A stretch of 8,305 bases of DNA from positions 1 to 8,305 of the forward strand of contig CAMOHL010000029.1 in the NCBI GenBank assembly GCA_946615295.1, in the 5' to 3' direction. A program made the translations under genes and the position numbers. Under the pieces are notes generated by a model, which saw only the letters and a list, made by a program, of their open reading frames with translations, was not told the origin of the DNA and did no database searches. How positions within the stretch are numbered: the stretch's first letter is position 1; every line of letters starts with the position of its first letter. The DNA is from an uncultured Clostridia bacterium. Lineage in GTDB: Bacteria > Bacillota > Clostridia > Christensenellales > UBA1242. Below, piece by piece: positions 1 to 5,705 of this stretch.

Positions 1-1269
1 AACCTTGAAAAGCCAAGTGAAAATATCATTAAATGTTGGAGAAAAAAAGAATATAACCGTTGGAATAATCATCCAAATTGGATATATCATTCCCAAATTT
101 ATTTTTAGTATTGGTGCAATAGTCAAGTTTAAAAAGATATAAAAAGCAAAAATTGCAGTCAATGGCAGATTGTATGTGAATAGAACAATGTCCAATTTTT
201 CAAACCAGAGCATTTTTGATTTTGCAATTTTTTTTGTATATTTTTTTATAAATTCCAAATTTCCTTGTGTCCATTTTGAATGTCTTTTTTTAAAAGCAAC
301 ATAGTCAACAGGATATTCTTCAGAACAAATTATGTTTGGTGCAAAGGCAACCAAATAGTTTAAATTTCTTGCTTCAATACTCAAACACAAATCTTCGGCA
401 ACCAAGTTTGGAAAGCCTCCTGCCTTGTAGTAGCAATCATTTTTTATCATAGCTCCATGGCCAAGCATTGTTGAGAATCCATAAAAATGCTTCATAGTTT
501 GATATGTTGGCCAATGTGAGTTAACCCCCAAGTGAAATAGTTTCATAAACAAGTTTCTATTTCTTGTAGAAATGTGATTTGCTTGCACAATGCCAATATT
601 CTTTTTTGCATTGAAATATTTTAAACATTCGGTTATAAAGTTGCTTGGGATGATTTCGTCAGAATCCAAAATAACAAAGTAGTCATAGTTTTTTTTCTTG
701 CATTCGCTAGACATCAAATAGTGATTTATATTGCCTGCCTTAAAGCCAACTCTGTTTTTTCTTCTCACAACCTTTATGTTATTTTGAGATGCAAAATCAT
801 CAATTTTTTGAATATACTCTTCGTCTTTTGAATCGTCCAAAATCACAACATCAAAGTTGTGATATTTTTGTTGTATACTCTTTTTTAAACTAAATTCATC
901 AAAATCATTGCAGGTGCAATATACAAGGAGTATTTTTGAATTTTCATTTGAAACATCTGTGTTTATAATATCATTGTAGTTTTTTAGTAATCTCTTTTTG
1001 TTTATAAAATACCATGCAACATATATCAAATCCTTAACACCGTTTAGCCAAAAATACGAAATAAAAATTGCATTAAGAATTATCAAAATATTTGCAAGTA
1101 CATTTACAAATGTTGAAACTTTTGCTCCTTCATAAAATGGAATATTGCCAAAACTTTTTGACATAGCCCACCAAAAAAACACCATAAGCACTGCCCAAAT
1201 AACAATAAGTGATATATAAAGTGCAGGACTTTTGTGTATTTTGTTTTTTGCAGTTTTTCTATTTTTCAT
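1..1269 (-). CDS. Membrane-bound family 2 glycosyltransferase (partial, C-terminus off window)
   Basis: This frame is open for 423 codons from the ATG at 1269 (complement) to the window edge, so the C-terminus is missing. The start is supported by an AAAGG ribosome site six bases upstream. Two membrane segments lie near residues 16-36 and 51-75, followed by a cytosolic catalytic domain and at least two more membrane segments (about 361-388 and 393-412). GT-A landmarks are visible: YCTCNDFD (117-124) at the nucleotide-binding strand, LDDS (144-147), the metal-binding DSD (202-204), AED (291-293, base Asp293) and RHSKWTQGN (329-337) at the QxxRW position. This architecture is that of processive, polysaccharide-forming GT2 enzymes such as cellulose synthase and OpgH; the final motif looks more like OpgH (RDRRWCQGN) than BcsA. 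Known family members extend a glycan from a nucleotide sugar and pass it through the membrane. Sugar and product cannot be told from sequence. It is divergent from tig. Confidence 0.85.
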   Translation of the reverse strand, partial: MKNRKTAKNKIHKSPALYISLIVIWAVLMVFFWWAMSKSFGNIPFYEGAKVSTFVNVLANILIILNAIFISYFWLNGVKDLIYVAWYFINKKRLLKNYNDIINTDVSNENSKILLVYCTCNDFDEFSLKKSIQQKYHNFDVVILDDSKDEEYIQKIDDFASQNNIKVVRRKNRVGFKAGNINHYLMSSECKKKNYDYFVILDSDEIIPSNFITECLKYFNAKKNIGIVQANHISTRNRNLFMKLFHLGVNSHWPTYQTMKHFYGFSTMLGHGAMIKNDCYYKAGGFPNLVAEDLCLSIEARNLNYLVAFAPNIICSEEYPVDYVAFKKRHSKWTQGNLEFIKKYTKKIAKSKMLWFEKLDIVLFTYNLPLTAIFAFYIFLNLTIAPILKINLGMIYPIWMIIPTVIFFFSPTFNDIFTWLFKV

Positions 1270-1481
1270 ATCACACCTTTTTTCAAAGCTATTTTGTGCA
1301 ATATGAAAAAATATATAAGGATTTTTTTTGTTTGAACCTTCAAAGATATTTGGTTTGCTCATTCAATCAAAATTTAGTGATTATTTGTCAAAAAACAACA
1401 AAAATTTTTTGATTAGTTGCAAAACAAATTGCAATAATATATTTTGTGTGATATAATCTAAACTGGCAAAAGGAGATTATA
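1270..1481. other. Divergent intergenic spacer between glycosyltransferase and tig
   Basis: This 212-bp spacer is very AT-rich. The tig promoter lies at its right end. For the leftward glycosyltransferase I see only a weak candidate on the complement strand: TTGATT at 1370-1365, a 16-bp spacer and TATCTT at 1348-1343. A better -35 hexamer (TTGACA, complement of 1386-1391) has no acceptable -10 at the right distance. No riboswitch, tRNA, CIRCE element or tandem CtsR heptad was recognised. Confidence 0.5.
1429..1457 (+). promoter_or_regulatory. Sigma-A-type promoter of tig
   Basis: The -35 box is TTGCAA (1429-1434), followed by a 17-bp spacer and a perfect -10 TATAAT (1452-1457). The -10 is extended by a TG at 1449-1450. 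Transcription would start near 1464, leaving a leader of about 18 bases before the tig ATG. The ribosome site AGGAG is at 1471-1475, six bases before the start codon. Confidence 0.8.
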
Positions 1482-2759
1482 ATGGAATACACAAAAGAAA
1501 TTTTGGCAGACAAAAAAGTAAAATTAACAATAAAGATTACTGCTGAAGAATGGGAATCAGCTTTGCAAAAGGCCTATGAAGAAACAAAAAACAAATATCG
1601 TGTTCAAGGCTTCAGAGCAGGCAAAGCGCCAAGAAGAGTTATAGAAAGAGAATATGGCGACACAGTTTTTTATGATGAAGCATTGAATGATAGTTTTTAT
1701 AAATACTACGATGAAATCATCACAAAAGAAAAGCTTGAGGTTGTTGGAAATCCAAATGTTTCAGTTGATAAAATAGAAACAAGTGGAGTTACAATGACAG
1801 TTACAACAGCTGTTTATCCAGAAGTTACTCTTGGTCAATACACAGGTCTTGAACTTGAAAAACAAGATATAAAAGTTACTGCTGCAGAAGTTAATGGAGA
1901 ACTCAAAACAATGCAAGAAAAAGCAGGTAGAATGGTCAAGGTTGAAAGAGCTGCAAAAAATGGCGACACAGTTATCATTGATTTCTTGGGAAAGAAAGAT
2001 GGAGTAGCTTTCAACGGTGGAGAAGCAAAGGGATATGAACTTGTGCTTGGTAGTGGAACATTTATTCCTGGTTTTGAAGACCAACTCGTTGGAACAAAAG
2101 CTGGAGAAGACAAAAATGTTGTTGTTACATTCCCAGCAGAATATCCAGCTGAAGATCTCGCTGGCAAGGAATGTGTTTTTGAAGTAAAAGTTCACGAAGT
2201 TAGAGAAAAGGTTTTGCCAGAGCTCAATGATGACTTTGCAAAACAAGTAAGTGAATTTGACACTTTGGAAGAATACAAAAAGAGTATAAAAGAAGAAATC
2301 AAAAAGCAAAAGGAACAAAAAGCAGAACAAGAAGCTGAAGAAAAACTTTTGAATATGGTTACTGAAAATGCAAAAGTTGACATTCCAGCAGAAATGATTG
2401 ATGAACAAGCAGATGCTTTCATTCACGATTTTGAACATAGACTTGCTCACCAAGGACTTGACCTTGACGGATATCTAAAATATATGAACACTACTGTTGA
2501 AGAACTCAAAAAGTCAAGAATGGAAGATGCTAAAAAGACAGTTAAGACAAGACTTGTTTTGGAAGCAATTTTGAAGAAAGAAAATATCACAATAGAAAAA
2601 CAAGAAGTTGAAGATGCAATTGCAAAGCAAGCAGAATTCAATGGTGTTTCTGTTGAAGAATTCAAAAAGAATGTTCACGACCATGTTTTGAACGATATTG
2701 CGAATGGTATTGTTATGAACAAACTATTCGATTTCTTAAAAAAGAACAATAAGATATAA
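1482..2759 (+). CDS. tig: Trigger factor, ribosome-associated chaperone
   Basis: Trigger factor docks at the ribosomal exit tunnel and shields nascent chains; many members also have peptidyl-prolyl isomerase activity. At 425 residues the protein has the normal family length. The N-terminal ribosome-binding domain carries the signature GFRAGKAPRRVIE at 43-55 (GFRxGK at 43-48). The FKBP-like isomerase domain runs from about 155 to 240, from GDTVIIDFLG through the FIPGFEDQLVG segment to the closing VFEVKVHEV. The rest is the long helical C-terminal chaperone domain, rich in Lys and Glu, including the charged helix at about 262-290. The ATG is fixed by AGGAG six bases upstream and by the promoter just before it. 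A terminator follows the TAA stop, so tig is probably mostly its own unit, although tig next to clpP-clpX is a common Firmicutes order. No truncation or frameshift is seen. Confidence 0.97.
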   Translation: MEYTKEILADKKVKLTIKITAEEWESALQKAYEETKNKYRVQGFRAGKAPRRVIEREYGDTVFYDEALNDSFYKYYDEIITKEKLEVVGNPNVSVDKIETSGVTMTVTTAVYPEVTLGQYTGLELEKQDIKVTAAEVNGELKTMQEKAGRMVKVERAAKNGDTVIIDFLGKKDGVAFNGGEAKGYELVLGSGTFIPGFEDQLVGTKAGEDKNVVVTFPAEYPAEDLAGKECVFEVKVHEVREKVLPELNDDFAKQVSEFDTLEEYKKSIKEEIKKQKEQKAEQEAEEKLLNMVTENAKVDIPAEMIDEQADAFIHDFEHRLAHQGLDLDGYLKYMNTTVEELKKSRMEDAKKTVKTRLVLEAILKKENITIEKQEVEDAIAKQAEFNGVSVEEFKKNVHDHVLNDIANGIVMNKLFDFLKKNNKI

Positions 2760-2778
2760 TTGCATTAAAAAAACTTAC

Positions 2779-2816
2779 AAAAGATAAAATGGGAAAAACC
2801 TGTTTTATCTTTTTTT
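2779..2816 (+). terminator. Rho-independent terminator after tig
   Basis: An imperfect stem pairs AGATAAAATGGG (2782-2793) with CCTGTTTTATCT (2799-2810) around an AAAAA loop. It contains two G-T wobbles and can be lengthened by A-T pairs outside. A T-run follows from 2810 to 2816. The stem is AU-heavy with few G-C pairs, so some read-through into clpP is plausible. Confidence 0.75.
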
Positions 2817-2890
2817 GTTTAATGAAAAAAATCAAACAAAAGCAAAGTGTAAAAAACAATATTTAGTCAAAAATTTTTTAGGAGTTTATT

Positions 2891-3475
2891 ATGTTAATAC
2901 CTTATGTTGTGGACAATGTTGCAAATGGAGAAAGAAGTTATGATATATATTCTAGATTGCTTGAAGATAGAATAATATTTTTGGGTGGAGAAATAACAAC
3001 TGAAGTTGCAAATTCTGTTATAGCTCAATTATTGTTTTTGGAAGGTAGAGATAACACAAAGGATATATGTTTGTATATAAACAGCCCCGGTGGATCTATT
3101 GATGCAGGGCTTGCTATTTTGGACACAATGAACTATATCAAGTGTGATGTTTCAACAATATGTGTTGGCCTTTGTGCATCTATGGGTGCAGTTTTGCTTT
3201 CTAGTGGTCAAAAAGGCAAGAGATTTGCTCTTAAACATAGCAAGATTATGATTCATCAACCACTTCTAACAAATGCAAGTGGGCAAGCTAGTGATATCAA
3301 AATTGTCGCAGATGAAATTTTGAAATCTAGAGATTGCATAAACAAGATTTTATCTCAAACAACAGGTCAATCCATCAAAAAGATTGAACAGGATACAAAC
3401 AGAGATTATTATCTCACAAGTGAAGAAGCAAAAGAATATAATTTGATTGATAGAGTTTTGATTAAGGGAGAGTAA
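2891..3475 (+). CDS. clpP: ATP-dependent Clp protease proteolytic subunit
   Basis: ClpP is the serine peptidase that forms the double-heptamer degradation chamber fed by ClpX and related ATPases. The 194-residue length is typical, and the N-terminus LIPYVVD closely follows the family's LIPxVxE start, with no obvious propeptide. The catalytic triad is Ser97 (in GLCASMGAVLLSSG, 93-106), His122 (MIHQPL) and Asp172 (NRDYYLTSEEA). The oxyanion segment NSPGGS is at 64-69. Hydrophobic docking positions for the ATPase loop are kept (Tyr62, Tyr82). Compared with the Bacillus protein there is one extra residue just after His122, where the usual LGGAQGQ reads LLTNASGQ; this also shifts the catalytic Asp by one relative to Ser and His. 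The ATG is supported by AGGAG at 2880-2884. The gene is translated just ahead of clpX in one transcript. Confidence 0.97.
   Translation: MLIPYVVDNVANGERSYDIYSRLLEDRIIFLGGEITTEVANSVIAQLLFLEGRDNTKDICLYINSPGGSIDAGLAILDTMNYIKCDVSTICVGLCASMGAVLLSSGQKGKRFALKHSKIMIHQPLLTNASGQASDIKIVADEILKSRDCINKILSQTTGQSIKKIEQDTNRDYYLTSEEAKEYNLIDRVLIKGE
3465..3470 (+). promoter_or_regulatory. Ribosome binding site fixing the clpX GTG start
   Basis: AGGGAG lies inside the last codons of clpP, seven bases before the GTG at 3478. No ATG or other start codon in this frame lies at a better distance, so GTG is chosen. The arrangement suggests clpX translation follows clpP translation. Confidence 0.75.
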
Positions 3476-3477
3476 TT

Positions 3478-4710
3478 GTGCAAAAAGAAATAACATCAAT
3501 AGTCTGTTCATTTTGTGGTAGGGGGCAGCCTGAAATAAAAAAATTTATTGCAAGTCCAATGGGTAATGCCTTTATTTGTGAAGACTGTATTGATATATGT
3601 GAAACTATTTTGAATAGTGAAGACAAGAAGCTATCATATAAAAAAAGAGATATCACTCCAAAGGAAATAAAAAAACATTTGGATGAATATATTGTGGGAC
3701 AAGATGAAGCAAAAAAAGTTTTGAGTGTTGCAGTATACAATCATTACAAAAAAATTGAATATAATAAAAAATCAAAGGATAATAACTTTTTGAGACTTGA
3801 CAAGAGTAATATTTTGCTTGTTGGACCAACTGGTAGTGGAAAAACATTGCTTGCAAAAACACTTGCAACAATATTGGATGTTCCATTTGCAATGTGCGAT
3901 GCAACAACTTTAACAGAAGCAGGTTATGTTGGTGAAGATGTTGAATCAGTGCTTGCAAAACTCATAAAAAACAGTGATGGTGATGTTAAAAAAGCAGAAA
4001 ATGGCATAATTTATATTGACGAAATAGACAAGATTGCAAAAAAGCAGGAGAGTAGGCAACTTCCAAAAGATCCGTCAGGCGAAGGCGTGCAACAGGCACT
4101 ATTAAAAATTATTGAAGGGACCATTGCAACCGTGCCAGTTCAATCAAATCGTAAGACACCGTATCAAGAAACAGTTAGTTTAGACACAACAAATATATTG
4201 TTTATTTGTGGAGGTGCTTTTGTTGGTCTTGACAAAATTGTCAAGGATAGAAGTAAAAATCATAGTTTGGGGTTTGAAAAAAATATTGAGAATAAAAATC
4301 AATTTGATGATGTAATTATGCCGCAGGACTTAATTAAATTTGGATTAATTCCCGAGTTTGTTGGTAGACTTCCTATTGTGAGTTCGTTGAGCAAATTGAC
4401 AAGCGAGAATTTGAAGGATATTTTAACAAAGCCAAAAAACTCCATCATAAAACAATTTCAAGAGATTATGAAAATTGATGGTATAAGTTTCAAAACAAGT
4501 AGCACTGCTATTGATGAAATTGCAAATCAGGCATATAATTTGGGTGATGGAGCAAGGGGGCTTAGGACAATTCTAGAAAATAATCTTCTAGATGCAATGT
4601 ATTGTCTTCCAAAAAGTGATATAAAAAATTTCACACTAGATGTTGATAAAAAGAAGTTGGCACTTAGATATGAAACAAAAAAAGATGATTCGGTTGGAGC
4701 AACGATATAA
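3478..4710 (+). CDS. clpX: ATP-dependent Clp protease ATP-binding subunit ClpX
   Basis: ClpX is a hexameric AAA+ unfoldase that recognises substrates, unfolds them and threads them into ClpP. The protein has 410 residues and a GTG start. An N-terminal zinc-binding domain has Cys10, Cys13, Cys34 and Cys37. The AAA+ core has Walker A GPTGSGKT (116-123), pore-1 loop GYVG (149-152), Walker B IIYIDEID (177-184), the arginine-finger box PEFVGRLP (292-299) and sensor 2 GARGLR (358-363). A LGF at 264-266 stands at the ClpP-docking IGF position, which tolerates Leu. Two substrate-contacting loops are unusual: pore 2 reads SRQLPKDPSGEG (192-203) rather than the NPSITRDVSGEG type, and the RKH loop reads SNRKTPYQ (223-230), with Thr for His. 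The gene is separated from clpP by 2 bp and closed by a terminator; lon does not follow. Confidence 0.97.
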   Translation: MQKEITSIVCSFCGRGQPEIKKFIASPMGNAFICEDCIDICETILNSEDKKLSYKKRDITPKEIKKHLDEYIVGQDEAKKVLSVAVYNHYKKIEYNKKSKDNNFLRLDKSNILLVGPTGSGKTLLAKTLATILDVPFAMCDATTLTEAGYVGEDVESVLAKLIKNSDGDVKKAENGIIYIDEIDKIAKKQESRQLPKDPSGEGVQQALLKIIEGTIATVPVQSNRKTPYQETVSLDTTNILFICGGAFVGLDKIVKDRSKNHSLGFEKNIENKNQFDDVIMPQDLIKFGLIPEFVGRLPIVSSLSKLTSENLKDILTKPKNSIIKQFQEIMKIDGISFKTSSTAIDEIANQAYNLGDGARGLRTILENNLLDAMYCLPKSDIKNFTLDVDKKKLALRYETKKDDSVGATI

Positions 4711-4733
4711 AGCAAACTTTGTTTGCTTTTTTT
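4711..4733 (+). terminator. Rho-independent terminator after clpX
   Basis: AGCAAAC (4711-4717) pairs with GTTTGCT (4721-4727) around a TTT loop. T's run from 4727 to 4733. The stem starts directly after the clpX stop codon, and two A's of that region can extend the stem by pairing with the T-run. Confidence 0.85.
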
Positions 4734-4749
4734 GTTGAAAAAATTGATA

Positions 4750-4778
4750 TTGACACATAGTCTCAAATATTGTATAAT
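4750..4778 (+). promoter_or_regulatory. Exact-consensus sigma-A promoter of the HAD phosphatase gene
   Basis: TTGACA (4750-4755) and TATAAT (4773-4778) are separated by 17 bp, a perfect match in both hexamers and spacing. The expected start of transcription is near 4785. It follows the clpX terminator closely, which separates the HAD gene from the clp operon. Confidence 0.88.
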
Positions 4779-4784
4779 AAGAAT

Positions 4785-4790
4785 AAGGAG
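4785..4790 (+). promoter_or_regulatory. Ribosome binding site fixing the HAD phosphatase start
   Basis: AAGGAG sits six bases before the ATG at 4797. An in-frame TTG at 4770 is excluded because it overlaps the -10 box and would lie upstream of the expected transcript start. The site is expected to be at or almost at the mRNA 5' end. Confidence 0.8.
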
Positions 4791-4796
4791 TTGTTT

Positions 4797-5633
4797 ATGA
4801 AGACAAAAATGGCAATAGTCTATGATTTTGATAAGACACTATCTACAAATGATATGCAAGCCTTTGGGTTTATTCAAAATCTTGGAATGGAAGTTGATGA
4901 TTTTTGGAAAAATTGTGATGCTTTTGGTGAAGAACATGATACAGATGGAATTTTGGCATATATGTATATGATGGTCAAAAGAATGAAGGATAAAAACATT
5001 GCATTGACAAGAGATTATTTGAGAGAATGTGGAAAGAATGTTGAATATTTCAAAGGACTTGAAACTTGGTTTGATAGAATCAACAAGTATGGATTGGAAC
5101 ATAATGTTGAAATTGAACACTATGTTGTTTCAAGCGGACTAAAAGAAATTATAGAAGGCACAAAAATTGCAAAATATTTTAAAAAAATTTTTGCTTGTTA
5201 TTTTGTTTATGATGAATATGGAGTTCCTGTTTGGCCAGCTCTTGCGCTTAACTACACAAACAAAACACAATTTATTTATAGAATAAACAAGGGTATTTTT
5301 GGAGTTAGAGATAACAGAGTAAACGAAGAAATGCCACATAAGGATAGATATATTCCATTCAAAAACATAGTTTATGTTGGAGATAGTGCAACAGATATTC
5401 CTTGTATGAGACTATTATATAAATATGGTGGCACTGCTGTTGGACTATATCAACCAGGCACAAAAAATGAAAAATATTTGAAGGACTTGATAAAAAGAGA
5501 AAGAATTAGTTTTGCAGCAAAGGCAGATTATAGTGAAAATGAAGAATTTGACACAATAATCAAAAATATTATTGGCAAAATTGAATTTGAATCAAAGCTT
5601 GTTGATATCAGACAAAATTCAATTAAGGAATAA
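4797..5633 (+). CDS. HAD-superfamily phosphatase (phosphoserine-phosphatase-like)
   Basis: The protein has 278 residues, counted from the ATG with a good ribosome site. All four HAD motifs are visible: motif I YDFDKTLS with nucleophile Asp10 and acid/base Asp12; motif II VVSSG with Ser112/Ser113; motif III Lys156 in TNKTQ; motif IV GDSATDIPCM with Asp196 and Asp200. The roughly 95 residues between motifs I and II are mostly helical and rich in Met and charged residues, as in a C1 cap like that of SerB. HAD enzymes of this kind form an aspartyl-phosphate intermediate and remove phosphate from small metabolites with Mg2+. No signal peptide or membrane segment is seen, so it should be cytosolic. 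The segment between motifs III and IV (about 160-188) is longer than in minimal SerB proteins. The substrate cannot be assigned; serB is possible but not supported enough to name. It is monocistronic, between the clpX and dnaE units. Confidence 0.88.
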   Translation: MKTKMAIVYDFDKTLSTNDMQAFGFIQNLGMEVDDFWKNCDAFGEEHDTDGILAYMYMMVKRMKDKNIALTRDYLRECGKNVEYFKGLETWFDRINKYGLEHNVEIEHYVVSSGLKEIIEGTKIAKYFKKIFACYFVYDEYGVPVWPALALNYTNKTQFIYRINKGIFGVRDNRVNEEMPHKDRYIPFKNIVYVGDSATDIPCMRLLYKYGGTAVGLYQPGTKNEKYLKDLIKRERISFAAKADYSENEEFDTIIKNIIGKIEFESKLVDIRQNSIKE

Positions 5634-5641
5634 AAATTTTT

Positions 5642-5670
5642 GTCACTTGTAAAAACAAGTGACTTTTTTT
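5642..5670 (+). terminator. Rho-independent terminator after the HAD phosphatase gene
   Basis: A perfect 9-bp stem, GTCACTTGT (5642-5650) with ACAAGTGAC (5655-5663), encloses an AAAA loop and is followed by seven T's (5664-5670). It lies eight bases after the stop codon and is the cleanest terminator in the window. Confidence 0.92.
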
Positions 5671-5687
5671 ATTTTATGTTATAAAAT
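5659..5687 (+). promoter_or_regulatory. Probable dnaE promoter overlapping the upstream terminator
   Basis: Two readings share the same bases. An extended -10 has TG (5677-5678) and TATAAA (5680-5685). Alternatively TAAAAT (5682-5687) lies 17 bp after GTGACT (5659-5664), a -35-like hexamer at the base of the terminator's 3' arm. Either start would fall near 5692-5694, next to the ribosome site AAAGGAG (5694-5700). The -35 is weak, so this is less certain than the other promoters. Confidence 0.5.
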
Positions 5688-5705
5688 AAACATAAAGGAG
5701 TTTTT

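Noticed and set aside
1386..1391. Perfect TTGACA on the minus strand, upstream of the glycosyltransferase
   Set aside because: At 16, 17 and 18 bp spacing the -10 positions read TGATTG, GATTGA and ATTGAA, none of which resembles TATAAT.
1209..1412. Small plus-strand open frame of 67 codons in the divergent spacer
   Set aside because: It overlaps the start of the glycosyltransferase gene antisense, is Phe/Tyr/Gln-rich without a motif, and has no ribosome site.
1761..2453. Open frame of 230 codons on the minus strand inside tig
   Set aside because: It is fully antisense to a clear trigger factor gene. Its product is a low-complexity Phe/Cys/Ser-rich string with no domain, and no ribosome site precedes it. 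It is a by-product of the AT-rich, Lys/Glu-heavy sense codons.
2813..2841. Second hairpin TTTTGTTT with AAACAAAA between tig and clpP
   Set aside because: The stem is almost all A-U with a long loop and no following T-run. It is too weak to call a regulatory structure.
2865..2880. CtsR-like half-site AGTCAAA before clpP
   Set aside because: CtsR needs two direct heptads about three bases apart. Only one is present and the next bases are T's, so it is probably chance in AT-rich DNA.
4770..4796. Upstream TTG start that would lengthen the HAD protein by nine residues
   Set aside because: The TTG overlaps the -10 box of a perfect promoter and would be upstream of the expected transcript start. 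The ATG at 4797 has AAGGAG six bases before it, and motif I begins at the usual distance from that Met.
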